From MGBC120314 sp051880495 (GTDB lineage Bacteria; Bacillota; Clostridia; Lachnospirales; Lachnospiraceae), in the NCBI GenBank assembly GCA_051880495.1, contig JBJEOB010000163.1, positions 1 through 64,000 of the forward strand: a stretch of 64,000 nucleotides of DNA. Reading direction: 5' to 3'. The translations under genes and the position numbers were made by a program. Below, in pieces: positions 1-8,230 of this stretch. Each line of letters opens with the position of its first letter. The first letter of the stretch is position 1. The notes under the pieces are model-generated. The model ran no database searches. It was not told the DNA's origin and worked only from the letters and a program-made list of their open reading frames with translations.

Positions 1-1611
1 TTCATTTTTAAGTTTATCAACCTTAACCTCTAGTTTATCATTATTTAAGGATTTTTTAAATAGCTCAGTTAACTTTTCCGAAATTTCTTTTAATTCGTCT
101 TCTGAGGTTTCTTCCTTAAACACATCTGAAAGGTCAGAATCAATACGGACGAATTTGACGTTTTCGTTTTTCTGCTCCATGTGTGTGATGAAAGGAGAAT
201 CAATGTTGTGCTTTAAGATAACTGCATTTAAATTTTCTTCCTTAAACAAATTGATGTATTGGCTCTGCTCGATTTCGTTTGTTACATAGAAAACAGTATT
301 TTCGCAGCGTTCTTTGTTTTCCTCGAGATATTCTGCCAAAGTGAGATATTTGCCGTTTAAATCCTTGAAAATGATAAAATCATTCATTTTCTCTGCAAAC
401 TTTTCATCCTTTAAGCAGCCGAACTTGATAAACGGATTGATATCATCCCAGTATTTCTCATAATTTTCCTTGTCAGTCTTGTACATTCCTGAAAGCTTGT
501 CAGCAACCTTCTTTGAAATGTAGTCAGAAATCTTCTTAACAAAGCCGTCGTTCTGGAGAGCACTTCTTGATACGTTAAGAGGAAGGTCAGGACAATCGAT
601 GACACCCTTTAACAGTAACAGGAATTCAGGAATAACTTCCTTGATGTTATCTGCGATGAATACCTGGTTGTTATATAACTTGATTGTTCCTTCGAGAGTA
701 TCATATTCCGTATTAAGCTTTGGAAAATAGAGAATACCCTTTAAGTTGAAAGGATAGTCCATATTCAGATGAATCCAGAATAAAGGCTCCTTGTAATCAT
801 GGAATACTTTTCTGTAGAAATCCTTATATTCTTCCTCGGTGCATTCATTTGGATGCTTGTTCCATAATGGATTTTTATCATTTATCGGAACAGGCTTCTT
901 TTCTTCCTTTGCTTCATCTGTATTTTCAGCACTTTCTGCGTCTGATGCCTCATCCTTTGCAGGTTCTTCAACAGGTGCATTTTCATTTATAAGGAAAATG
1001 TCAACAGGCATGAATGAGCAGTATTTTGTTATGACTTCACGCGCACGGTATTCATTTGAAAATTCGTAGCTGTCCTCATTTAAGTAAAGAACTATCTGTG
1101 TACCAATGGTATCTTTGGTTCCTTCAGACATTTCATAATCTGTTCCGCCATCACATTCCCAGTGTACGGCAGCAGAGCCTTCCTTGTAGGAGAGTGTGTC
1201 AATGGTTACACGGTCAGCAACCATAAATGCCGAATAAAAACCAAGACCGAAGTGACCGATTATCTGGTCCTCGTTGGTCTTATCCTTATACTGTTCAAGG
1301 AAAGCGGCAGCACCTGAAAATGCAATCTGGTTAATATATTCATTTACTTCATCGGCAGTCATACCAATACCGTTATCTGTGATGGTAATGGTTTTCTGCT
1401 CCTGATTTACGCTTACGGTAATTTTAAACTCCATATCATCAGGAATAGTGTATTCACCCATGACATTAAGTTTTTTAAGCTTGGTAATTGCGTCACAACC
1501 GTTGGAAATTAATTCTCTGTAGAAAATATCGTGGTCTGAATAGAGCCACTTCTTTATTATAGGGAAAATATTTTCACTGTTGATAGAAAGACTTCCTTTT
1601 TGTTTTGACAT
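1..1611 (-). CDS. htpG: Chaperone HtpG (Hsp90 family), C-terminus cut by window edge
   Basis: ATP-dependent cytosolic Hsp90 chaperone. The 537 codons present begin MSKQKGSLSINSENIFPIIK and carry the GHKL ATPase motifs in order: YRELISNGCDA with the catalytic Glu, TDNGIGM, and GHFGLGFYSAFMVADRV. An acidic Glu/Asp-rich linker follows at about residues 225-265, then the middle domain with NVSRS. Family members are usually 620-650 residues, so roughly 100 C-terminal residues (dimerization domain) lie outside the window. The start at 1611 is preceded by AAAGGAGT at good spacing. A TTGACA-17-TAATAT promoter and a perfect CIRCE operator lie upstream, so HrcA heat-shock control is likely. Identification is secure. 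Confidence 0.97.
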   Translation of the reverse strand, partial: MSKQKGSLSINSENIFPIIKKWLYSDHDIFYRELISNGCDAITKLKKLNVMGEYTIPDDMEFKITVSVNQEQKTITITDNGIGMTADEVNEYINQIAFSGAAAFLEQYKDKTNEDQIIGHFGLGFYSAFMVADRVTIDTLSYKEGSAAVHWECDGGTDYEMSEGTKDTIGTQIVLYLNEDSYEFSNEYRAREVITKYCSFMPVDIFLINENAPVEEPAKDEASDAESAENTDEAKEEKKPVPINDKNPLWNKHPNECTEEEYKDFYRKVFHDYKEPLFWIHLNMDYPFNLKGILYFPKLNTEYDTLEGTIKLYNNQVFIADNIKEVIPEFLLLLKGVIDCPDLPLNVSRSALQNDGFVKKISDYISKKVADKLSGMYKTDKENYEKYWDDINPFIKFGCLKDEKFAEKMNDFIIFKDLNGKYLTLAEYLEENKERCENTVFYVTNEIEQSQYINLFKEENLNAVILKHNIDSPFITHMEQKNENVKFVRIDSDLSDVFKEETSEDELKEISEKLTELFKKSLNNDKLEVKVDKLKNE

Positions 1612-1654
1612 AACATTCACTCCTTTTATAAATAATTCATTTAAATCAAAGAAT

Positions 1655-1683
1655 ATATTAAAACAGCAGAATAGGAATGTCAA
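1655..1683 (-). promoter_or_regulatory. htpG sigma-A promoter
   Basis: On the minus strand TTGACA (1683-1678), a 17-nt spacer and TAATAT (1660-1655) match the housekeeping consensus. The predicted start gives a short leader before the htpG ribosome binding site. The CIRCE element lies just upstream. Confidence 0.8.
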
Positions 1684-1690
1684 GAAAAAA

Positions 1691-1717
1691 TTAGCACTCA
1701 TTTAATCAGAGTGCTAA
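1691..1717. promoter_or_regulatory. CIRCE operator (HrcA binding site)
   Basis: TTAGCACTC, 9 nt, GAGTGCTAA: an exact match to the CIRCE inverted repeat bound by the heat-shock repressor HrcA. It is just upstream of the htpG -35 box and overlaps the last codons of the neighbouring minus-strand gene. This predicts HrcA control of htpG, unlike B. subtilis where htpG is not CIRCE-regulated. Confidence 0.95.
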
Positions 1718-2202
1718 CAAAATGAAAAATCTATTGAATTTTGTTCGAGAAAATCAAGAATAAAGCGGTCATAATTTTTTTCAAGAGTTTTGTCCAGTGT
1801 AAATGTTTTGAGAGAGGTTCCTGTTGTTATTGATAACGCACCGTTTTCATATTTGATGTTAATGAAAAGACCGTCAATGTCGGCGTCGGTAAATCCTTCT
1901 GTCTGTGATGTAATCTTTTGTACAAAAGACTCATCCATGCGCATGACTATTTTGAAAAAAGTCGGAAGAGACCTGCCTTTAATTATTTCATAGCATATCG
2001 GACGAAGCAGTGACCATTTGTTGTAGGTATTTTTACGTGCGTCGGTGGAATCGTCAAAAAATGCTTCGTTTGTTTTACCATTTATGGAAAATGCGGAATG
2101 TGTCATAATCTGTGCTTCAACAAGCTCCAATTGGTCAAAGGTTGTTCCTGCAAGCAGTTTTGCAGTGAAATCCTTAAGATTATTTATTTTAATGTAAATC
2201 AT
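1714..2202 (-). CDS. DUF5721-like protein of unknown function
   Basis: 162-residue soluble protein with no signal peptide or membrane segment. The pattern resembles DUF5721 proteins known mainly from Lachnospiraceae: an N-terminal I-K-x-x-D/N-x-K-D-F start, a central WSLLRPICYEIIKGRSLPTF block and an alternating hydrophobic C-terminal half. The start at 2202 is preceded by AAGGAG with 7-nt spacing. It lies upstream of htpG in the same orientation, but htpG has its own promoter and CIRCE site in the gap. Function is unknown and the family name is from memory. Confidence 0.6.
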   Translation of the reverse strand: MIYIKINNLKDFTAKLLAGTTFDQLELVEAQIMTHSAFSINGKTNEAFFDDSTDARKNTYNKWSLLRPICYEIIKGRSLPTFFKIVMRMDESFVQKITSQTEGFTDADIDGLFINIKYENGALSITTGTSLKTFTLDKTLEKNYDRFILDFLEQNSIDFSFC

Positions 2203-2294
2203 GTAACGCTCCTTGTATGAAATCTTATAATAGTATAAAATATAATGTAAATATATGCAAATTAAAAACTTATAAATTATTGAGAGGCAGCATT

Positions 2295-3584
2295 ATGAAA
2301 GAGGATTTTCTTAAATTTATACAAAAGGCTACAAGCCCTTTTTGCATGGTAAGTGTATGTAAGGATTATCTTAAGGGGTACGGCTTTGAAGAGTTAAAAC
2401 CGGAAAGTGAGTGGATGCTTGAAAGGGGCAGAGGATATTTTATTGATTTATATGGCAGCAGTATTGTGGCATTTTATGTTGGAAATGACTATGATGGAGA
2501 GGGCAGACTGTGTGTTGCGGCAGCACATTCGGACCAGCCGTGCTTTGTTGTAAAGCCTAACCCTGTTATTAATTCGGGCTCATATGTTAAGTTAAATGTA
2601 GAGACTTACGGAGGCGCAATTCTTAGTTCGTGGTTAGACAGACCGCTTGGACTTTCGGGAATAGTGGTGTCAAAAGGAAAGGATGTATTTCATCCTGATG
2701 TGACGGTTGTGGATTTTAACAGACCGCTGCTTGTAATCCCTAACCTTGCAATTCATTTTAACCGTGATGTCAATAAAGGCGTTGAGCTTAACAGGCAGAA
2801 GGATATGCTTCCTCTGATAAATGTCATTGAAAAAGAGGTGTCAGACAACCTTAACGCTGATAACTACCTTTTAAAGCTTCTTGAAAAGGAGACGAAAATT
2901 GCTTCCGATGATATACTTGATTATCAGCTTTACCTGTATAATTGTGAACCGGGAGTAAATGTAGGGGCTGACGGTGAAATAATAATGGCACCAAGAATTG
3001 ATAACCTTGCATCAGCATTTGCATGTATAAGTGCGCTTACCGGCATCACAAATGAGCACAATATCAATTTCGTTTCTATTTTTGATAATGAAGAGGTTGG
3101 AAGCAAAACCAAGCAGGGTGCCGGGTCGGATGCTTTATACAGGATTATTGAAAGAGTCTTTGGTTCACTCGGAATTTCGGACAAATTAAATCAGAAAATT
3201 TATGACGGATTATTCTTGTCGATGGATGGTGCACATGCCATACATCCAAATCACCCGGAAAAATACGATCCTACCAACCCGGTTTATTTAAACGACGGTA
3301 TTGTGATTAAACGGGCGGCAAGCCAGTCTTATGCCACAGATGCCGTAGGGGCAGGCATAATAAAAAATATATGTGAGAAAAACGATATTAAATACAAGGA
3401 ATTTGTTAATAAATCGGACAGCCCGGGCGGAAGTACGCTTGGCTGTATTGCGTCAGTGAATCTGCCTATGAGAACGGTTGATGTAGGTGTTCCGATGCTT
3501 GCGATGCATTCGGCAATGGAAACAATGGGAGCGGATGATTTGAACTCATTAGTAAAACTTACGCTGTGTGTATTTAACGAATAA
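2295..3584 (+). CDS. apeB: M18 family aminopeptidase (aspartyl aminopeptidase-like)
   Basis: Cytosolic zinc aminopeptidase of about 429 residues, normal for bacterial M18 enzymes. The M18 metal and catalytic signatures appear in order: AAHSDQP, PRIDNLAS, FDNEEVGS with the Glu pair, SMDGAHAIHPN, and AMHSAMET near the C-terminus. These ligate two zinc ions and activate water for removal of N-terminal residues, typically acidic ones. The frame stays open 26 codons upstream to 2217, but that part is AT-rich and poorly coding. The ATG at 2295 follows a GAGAGG site and starts the conserved domain. Divergent from the DUF5721-like gene. Confidence 0.9.
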   Translation: MKEDFLKFIQKATSPFCMVSVCKDYLKGYGFEELKPESEWMLERGRGYFIDLYGSSIVAFYVGNDYDGEGRLCVAAAHSDQPCFVVKPNPVINSGSYVKLNVETYGGAILSSWLDRPLGLSGIVVSKGKDVFHPDVTVVDFNRPLLVIPNLAIHFNRDVNKGVELNRQKDMLPLINVIEKEVSDNLNADNYLLKLLEKETKIASDDILDYQLYLYNCEPGVNVGADGEIIMAPRIDNLASAFACISALTGITNEHNINFVSIFDNEEVGSKTKQGAGSDALYRIIERVFGSLGISDKLNQKIYDGLFLSMDGAHAIHPNHPEKYDPTNPVYLNDGIVIKRAASQSYATDAVGAGIIKNICEKNDIKYKEFVNKSDSPGGSTLGCIASVNLPMRTVDVGVPMLAMHSAMETMGADDLNSLVKLTLCVFNE

Positions 3585-3607
3585 TAAGATTAATTTTTGC
3601 AGGACTA

Positions 3608-3636
3608 TTGAATGTGTAGGAAATATATGCTACTAT
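3608..3636 (+). promoter_or_regulatory. Promoter of degV-like gene with dyad over the -10
   Basis: TTGAAT, 17-nt spacer, TACTAT. A 13-bp dyad CTACT-ATA-AGTAG (3630-3642) covers the -10 and could be an operator. Confidence 0.6.
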
Positions 3637-3675
3637 AAGTAGTAATGAAAACTACATTGTAAGGAAGTGCAAATA

Positions 3676-4515
3676 ATGAACTATAAAATTGTTGTAGACA
3701 GCTGCTGTGATTTAACAGAGAATATGAAAGCAGATGAGCATATAGTTTCCGTACCGCTGACACTGACGGTTGATGGTGTGGATATTATAGATGATGAAAC
3801 ATTTGACCAGAAGTCTTTTCTTGAAAAGGTAGCGGCAAGCAGTGAGTGCCCTAAGTCATCATGCCCGTCACCGGAAAGGTTTCTTGAGGAATATAAAAGC
3901 ATTGACGGAGATGTTTATGTTGTAACTCTTTCGGCAGAACTTTCCGGAAGTTATAACAGTGCGGTTATGGCAGCAGGCCTTTATAAGGAAGAGGGCGGTA
4001 AGAATAACATTCATGTATTTAATTCATGCTCGGCTTCGGCAGGGGAGACACTTATTGCCAAGGTTATCACAGAGCAGGTGGCAGCAGGAAAAAGTTTTGA
4101 AGAAATAGTTGAATATGTAGAGGCATACCGTGAAGAGAAGAGTACGTTTTTTGTGCTTGAGTCACTCGAGACATTGCGTAAAAACGGAAGGCTCACACAT
4201 ATGCAGGCTCTTCTGATTAATGCACTTAACATAAAGCCTATTATGAAGGGAACCGTAAACGGTACAATCGAAAAGGTCGGACAGGCAAGAGGTATTAATA
4301 AATCACTCTCACAGATGATTGGCATGTTAAATGAAAATGTTAAAAATCAAAATGAGAAGACACTTGTGATTGCACAGTGTAATAATAATGACAGAGCCCT
4401 GTTTGTAAAGGCAGAGGCTGAAAAACAATGCAGCTTTAAGGAAATTCTGATAGTTCCTACAAATGGTGTGTCGAGCATGTATGCTAATGACGGGGGAATT
4501 GTCATTAGTGCATAA
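3676..4515 (+). CDS. DegV family fatty-acid-binding protein (copy 1)
   Basis: 279-residue DegV protein. Family members bind a fatty acid between two domains; many are FakB-type partners of fatty acid kinase FakA, delivering acyl phosphate for phospholipid synthesis. Visible signatures are the N-terminal YKIVVDSCCDL, SCPSPERFLEEY, LSAELSGSYNSA, and the C-terminal half with LETLRKNGRLTH and NIKPIM. A GTG at 3667 is in frame, but the ATG at 3676 has AAGGAAG at better spacing. A perfect 15-bp-arm terminator follows. A second paralogue lies on the minus strand at 27041-27874. No fakA is nearby. Confidence 0.88.
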   Translation: MNYKIVVDSCCDLTENMKADEHIVSVPLTLTVDGVDIIDDETFDQKSFLEKVAASSECPKSSCPSPERFLEEYKSIDGDVYVVTLSAELSGSYNSAVMAAGLYKEEGGKNNIHVFNSCSASAGETLIAKVITEQVAAGKSFEEIVEYVEAYREEKSTFFVLESLETLRKNGRLTHMQALLINALNIKPIMKGTVNGTIEKVGQARGINKSLSQMIGMLNENVKNQNEKTLVIAQCNNNDRALFVKAEAEKQCSFKEILIVPTNGVSSMYANDGGIVISA

Positions 4516-4528
4516 ATGAGTTTGTAAC

Positions 4529-4583
4529 AAAACTACAAAAAGTTAAGAAATTTTTAGAAAATTTTTACTTTTTGTAGTTTTTT
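4529..4583 (+). terminator. Rho-independent terminator after degV-like gene
   Basis: Perfect 15-bp arms (4529-4543 and 4567-4581) around an AT-rich loop, followed by T residues. The stem is AT-rich. Confidence 0.65.
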
Positions 4584-4637
4584 GTCATATTGTATGTTAT
4601 AATACTAACAGATAGCTTGCACGTGGAGGTAATTATT

Positions 4638-5414
4638 ATGTATTTGAAGGATTTTATGGATATGGGGAAATTACAGGCTATTCAGGATATGTTTTCTACT
4701 GCGACAGGACTTGCTGCCATTGCAGTGAACCAGGATGGTGAATATATAACTGAAGCAAGTAATTTCACGGATTTTTGTATGAAGTATACGCGTAATTCAC
4801 GCGAGGGAAACCGCAGATGTGTTAAGTGTGACAATGAATGCAAGGGTGTGTATTATTGCCATGCGGGACTTATGGATTTTGCATCAGATATCATTGTTAA
4901 TGGAGAAAAGCTTGGCGCAATTATAGGCGGACAGGTATTGCCTAATGAGCCGGATCTTGAGAAGTTTGAAAAGATTGCTGCAGAGCTTGGCATTAATCCG
5001 CAGGAATATGTGGATGCGGTAAAGAAAGTTCCTGTAAGAACAGAGGCTTCTATTAAGGCAGCAGCACAATTGCTGTCTGATACGGTTAACGAGATGGCCA
5101 ATCTTGCATATATACAGTGGAAGAATGCAAGAGAAATCAAGGTTATTGAGAGTGAAATAGGTAACCTTACATCAAGTGTCAAGAGTATTTCTGATAAGAC
5201 CAAGGAACTTGAAACAATCGCTTCAAGACAGAATATGCTTACACTTAATGCGTCCATTGAAGCAGCAAGAGCCGGTGAAGTAGGTGTAGGTTTTGCGGTT
5301 GTTGCTAAGCAGATGGGTGAGCTGTCAAGACATTCAGCAGATATTTACAAGAATATTAAGGAAGCGTCAACAACTATTTCGGGTTCCATCAAGAAGATTA
5401 ACGAAGTTATTTAA
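4638..5414 (+). CDS. Soluble PocR-domain protein with short MCP signalling domain
   Basis: 258-residue cytoplasmic protein. Residues about 5-165 match the PocR ligand-binding domain: NFTDFC, the Cys-rich RRCVKCDNECKG, YYCHAGLMDFA, and IIGGQVLP. A methyl-accepting-chemotaxis hairpin tip follows (QNMLTLNASIEAARAGEVG, then GFAVVAKQMGELS). The start at 4638 has GGAGG; an earlier in-frame ATG at 4590 has none. No membrane segment, HAMP domain or methylation helices of normal length are present, so this is a minimal soluble receptor. A PocR paralogue fused to a histidine-kinase-like module is at 57583-58839. The ligand is unknown. No che gene lies in the window. Confidence 0.85.
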   Translation: MYLKDFMDMGKLQAIQDMFSTATGLAAIAVNQDGEYITEASNFTDFCMKYTRNSREGNRRCVKCDNECKGVYYCHAGLMDFASDIIVNGEKLGAIIGGQVLPNEPDLEKFEKIAAELGINPQEYVDAVKKVPVRTEASIKAAAQLLSDTVNEMANLAYIQWKNAREIKVIESEIGNLTSSVKSISDKTKELETIASRQNMLTLNASIEAARAGEVGVGFAVVAKQMGELSRHSADIYKNIKEASTTISGSIKKINEVI

Positions 5415-5435
5415 TAAGATATGTGACCTATGTAG

Positions 5436-5465
5436 GGGACTATTGATTATCAATGGTCCCTTTTT
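5436..5465 (+). terminator. Terminator after PocR-MCP gene
   Basis: GGGACTATTG paired with CAATGGTCCC and followed by five T. It overlaps the stop codon of the convergent permease gene. Confidence 0.8.
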
Positions 5466-6247
5466 AATTGTGAATACTTTTTTTCAATAATATTTATAAT
5501 GTGATAAAGTGCTGCAGCAACAATGCATAAGATGCAGATTGACAATAGCACATAATCCATTTTAAAAATCTGACTGTTGTATATTATTACATATCCGAGC
5601 CCTGCGTTTGCAACGAGAAATTCAGCAATAATTACCCCCACAAGGCATAATCCTATATTGACTTTCATGCTGCTGATGATGGCAGGAATGCTGCCGGGCA
5701 GGATAAGCTTTGTAAGAACGTCTTTTTTATTGCCGCCAAGTGTTTTTATCAGCTTGATTTTTTCAGGGTCGGTTTCAGTAAAATAATTGTAGAGTGATAA
5801 TATTGTTCCGAAGACAGATACAGATACCGCAGTTACAATTATGGTTTTATAGCCTGTTCCAAGCCATACGATGAGCACAGGAGCAAGTGCTGATTTTGGA
5901 AGACTGTTTAATGTTACGATATAAGGCTCGATTATATCGGAGAATGGTTTACAGCACCACATAATCACTGCGAATATTATTCCCGTGCCTATGACAAATA
6001 TAAAGCTTAAAAGTGTTTCTGTTATTGTTATGAGCGTGTGCTTCCATAATGCTCCTGATGAAAACATTTGAAGCAGTGCATTTATCATTCGTGAGGGACA
6101 GCTGAAAATAAAATCATTAATGAGACCGTAACGGGCAGTGATTTCCCAGAGCATAATAATTGATAAAAGTATATAAATCTGAGAAAAAAGGATTATATAA
6201 TGATATTGTTTAATTTTTTTAAGGTATTTTTTCTGATAGTCACTCAA
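5450..6247 (-). CDS. ABC transporter permease (SsuC/TauC-like)
   Basis: 265-residue inner-membrane permease of the nitrate/sulfonate/taurine importer type. Hydrophobic helices are visible near residues 17-37, 75-100, 120-150, 195-215 and 230-252. The cytoplasmic coupling loop reads TLGGNKKDVLTKLILPGSIPAI, the EAA-like motif of this family. The start at 6247 overlaps the end of the upstream ATPase gene by 8 nt, so the two are translationally coupled. No substrate-binding protein gene is adjacent, so the substrate (sulfonate, nitrate, thiamine precursor or similar) cannot be assigned. Confidence 0.85.
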   Translation of the reverse strand: MSDYQKKYLKKIKQYHYIILFSQIYILLSIIMLWEITARYGLINDFIFSCPSRMINALLQMFSSGALWKHTLITITETLLSFIFVIGTGIIFAVIMWCCKPFSDIIEPYIVTLNSLPKSALAPVLIVWLGTGYKTIIVTAVSVSVFGTILSLYNYFTETDPEKIKLIKTLGGNKKDVLTKLILPGSIPAIISSMKVNIGLCLVGVIIAEFLVANAGLGYVIIYNSQIFKMDYVLLSICILCIVAAALYHIINIIEKKYSQLKRDH

Positions 6248-6989
6248 CTGCGTTCATCTCCTCCCATACATCATTGAATATTTCCTTAAACTCAGGTGCA
6301 AAACGTGTTTTAAACGGAGTTCTTTCAGAAATGGAGACATTGACCGGAATTATTTTTTTAATCGTTGCAGGCCGGCTGGTCATGACAATAACCGTGTCAC
6401 CCATTGAAATTGCTTCGGAAATATCATGCGTGACCAGAATGGCTGTTTTGTTTTCTGCTTTGAGAATACGTCCTATGTCGTCACTTACCTCAAGACGGGT
6501 TTTGTAGTCGAGGGCAGAAAAAGGTTCATCTAAAAGGAGAATATCAGGCTTTAAAACAAGGGTTCTGATAAGCGCGGCACGCTGGCGCATACCACCGGAA
6601 AGCTCACTTGGATGAACATTTTTAAATTGTGATAATCCATAGTTATATATAAGCCGTTCAACATAAATAAGATTTTCACTTGTCTTTTTTTTCTGAATCT
6701 CAAGTCCCAGAAGTATATTCTGGTAGATTGTTCGCCATTCAAATAAATTGTCTCTTTGGAGCATATATCCTATGCTGGCATTGGTATCCTTAATTATAGT
6801 GCCTGTCTGCGGAGTCATAAGACCTGTAACCAGTGAAAGAAGAGTACTTTTACCACAGCCTGAGGGACCGACTATGGAGACGAATTCTCCGGGAAGTACC
6901 GAAAAACTGATATCTTTTAGTGCACAAAGCTCTCCGTTTACTGTGTGATACGAGTAAGAGAGGTCTTTAAATTCTAAAATTGGATTCAT
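6240..6989 (-). CDS. ABC transporter ATP-binding protein (SsuB/TauB-like)
   Basis: 249-residue ATPase partner of the downstream permease. Motifs: Walker A GPSGCGKST, Q-loop YMLQRD, signature LSGGMRQR, Walker B ILLLDEPFSALD and H-loop VTHDISEA. The LFEW segment after the Q-loop and the M-R-Q-R form of the signature are typical of the nitrate/sulfonate/taurine subfamily. An in-frame ATG exists at 7004, but the ATG at 6989 is preceded by GGAGGT and begins the conserved NPILEFKDLSYSY. The operon contains only ATPase and permease, so a binding protein must be encoded elsewhere or is absent. Confidence 0.9.
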   Translation of the reverse strand: MNPILEFKDLSYSYHTVNGELCALKDISFSVLPGEFVSIVGPSGCGKSTLLSLVTGLMTPQTGTIIKDTNASIGYMLQRDNLFEWRTIYQNILLGLEIQKKKTSENLIYVERLIYNYGLSQFKNVHPSELSGGMRQRAALIRTLVLKPDILLLDEPFSALDYKTRLEVSDDIGRILKAENKTAILVTHDISEAISMGDTVIVMTSRPATIKKIIPVNVSISERTPFKTRFAPEFKEIFNDVWEEMNAVE

Positions 6990-7052
6990 TTTGTACCTCC
7001 TCATCTTGAAATTTAAATCTTATGTGATATATTATTTTATGGAAAAGTTTGC

Positions 7053-7081
7053 TTGATGTGTTTGTACGAATGAGTTATACT
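7053..7081 (+). promoter_or_regulatory. Promoter of DHH phosphoesterase gene
   Basis: TTGATG, 17-nt spacer, TATACT, about 39 nt before the start codon. Confidence 0.7.
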
Positions 7082-7119
7082 ATAAAAACATGGTGCAATC
7101 AATGGAGGGTTAGAGTTCA

Positions 7120-8097
7120 ATGCTGCATATAGAGGAAATAATAAATTGTCTTGAAAAGAAGCATGTGTATATCCAGACACATAATTTTCCGGACCCGGAT
7201 GCTGTTTCAAGCGCATATGGAATGCATGAGCTTTTAAAAAAATATGGTATCGATTCAACAATCTGCTACAAAGGCAAGATTGACCGTTATTCAATGGTAC
7301 GTCTTATAGATTATCTTGATGTCAATATAGTTAATCTTGATATGTTGTCATCAATTGAGGTTACGGATGAGATTATTCTTGTGGACAGTCAGCAGGGAAA
7401 TGTTAACCTTGTTGATCTGGCCGGTGACAAGGTAATAAGTATTGACCATCATCCTACTTTTGAAAAAGTAGATTACAGATATAGTGATATCAGACCTGAG
7501 GTTGGTGCATGCGCATCGATAGTGGCAAGTTATTTTGTGGAAGCAGGTATACCTGTAGATGAGAAGACTGCAACAGCTCTGATGTATGGAATCAAAATTG
7601 ATACAGCCAATCTGTCAAGAGGTGTATCGCAGCTTGATCTTGATATGTTTTATAAGCTTTATTGGTCAGCTAACCAGGATATGCTCAACAAAATGGGAAG
7701 AAGTGAGATTCAGTTTAACGATTTAAGAGCGTATGCAAATGCAATCAGAAACATCAAGATTTTTGATAACATAAGTATTGCCCATACGGGAGAGGATTGC
7801 CCTGAATCACTCATTGCGAGCATATCTGACTTTATGCTTTCACTTTCGGAGGTAGACTGTTCAATCGTGTATTCCTTAAGACAGGATGGAATCAAGCTGT
7901 CTGTAAGAAGCTGTGATCCCAACATAGATTCAGGTAAAATTGCCAATCTTGCACTTAGGGGCATTGGAAGCGGCGGAGGCCATCAGTCGATGGCGGGAGG
8001 ATTTGTGCCATTCCCACCGGAGCTTGATAATATAGAGAGATTTATTCATGCAATGGAAGAGCGTTTCATGGAGGAAATTCTAAAGACTTCAAAATAA
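7120..8097 (+). CDS. DHH/DHHA1 family phosphoesterase (NrnA-like)
   Basis: 325-residue cytosolic phosphoesterase. DHH motifs in order: HNFPDPDAVSS (residues 21-31), VDSQ, IDHHP, and the C-terminal DHHA1 glycine motif GSGGGHQSMAGGF. The length and single-DHH architecture fit NrnA-type oligoribonuclease/pAp phosphatases, which degrade short RNAs and recycle 3'-phosphoadenosine phosphate; some relatives hydrolyse cyclic dinucleotide products. Here the second motif is VDSQ rather than the more usual VDT or VDC. The start at 7120 follows GGAGG. Monocistronic with its own promoter. The exact substrate is uncertain. Confidence 0.85.
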   Translation: MLHIEEIINCLEKKHVYIQTHNFPDPDAVSSAYGMHELLKKYGIDSTICYKGKIDRYSMVRLIDYLDVNIVNLDMLSSIEVTDEIILVDSQQGNVNLVDLAGDKVISIDHHPTFEKVDYRYSDIRPEVGACASIVASYFVEAGIPVDEKTATALMYGIKIDTANLSRGVSQLDLDMFYKLYWSANQDMLNKMGRSEIQFNDLRAYANAIRNIKIFDNISIAHTGEDCPESLIASISDFMLSLSEVDCSIVYSLRQDGIKLSVRSCDPNIDSGKIANLALRGIGSGGGHQSMAGGFVPFPPELDNIERFIHAMEERFMEEILKTSK

Positions 8098-8159
8098 TAT
8101 TAAATTTTTTTGGTTAAATAGTTGCATTTATTATGCGTTTGTGTTAGTATCTTCTGAGG

Positions 8160-8206
8160 AAAGACACTTGTACGCGAGAGAAAGACAAAATATTTAAAGT
8201 GTCTTT
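8160..8206 (+). other. Leader hairpin before asd
   Basis: AAAGACACTT (8160-8169) is perfectly complementary to AAGTGTCTTT (8197-8206), with a 27-nt loop and one further T, just before the asd ribosome binding site. It could be an attenuator or an mRNA-stabilizing 5' hairpin. It does not match the lysine riboswitch core. Confidence 0.5.
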
Positions 8207-8230
8207 TAGGAAAAAGTAAGGAGATTTATG

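Noticed and set aside
8098..8227. Lysine riboswitch before asd
   Set aside because: The region is too short and lacks the conserved core; only one simple hairpin.
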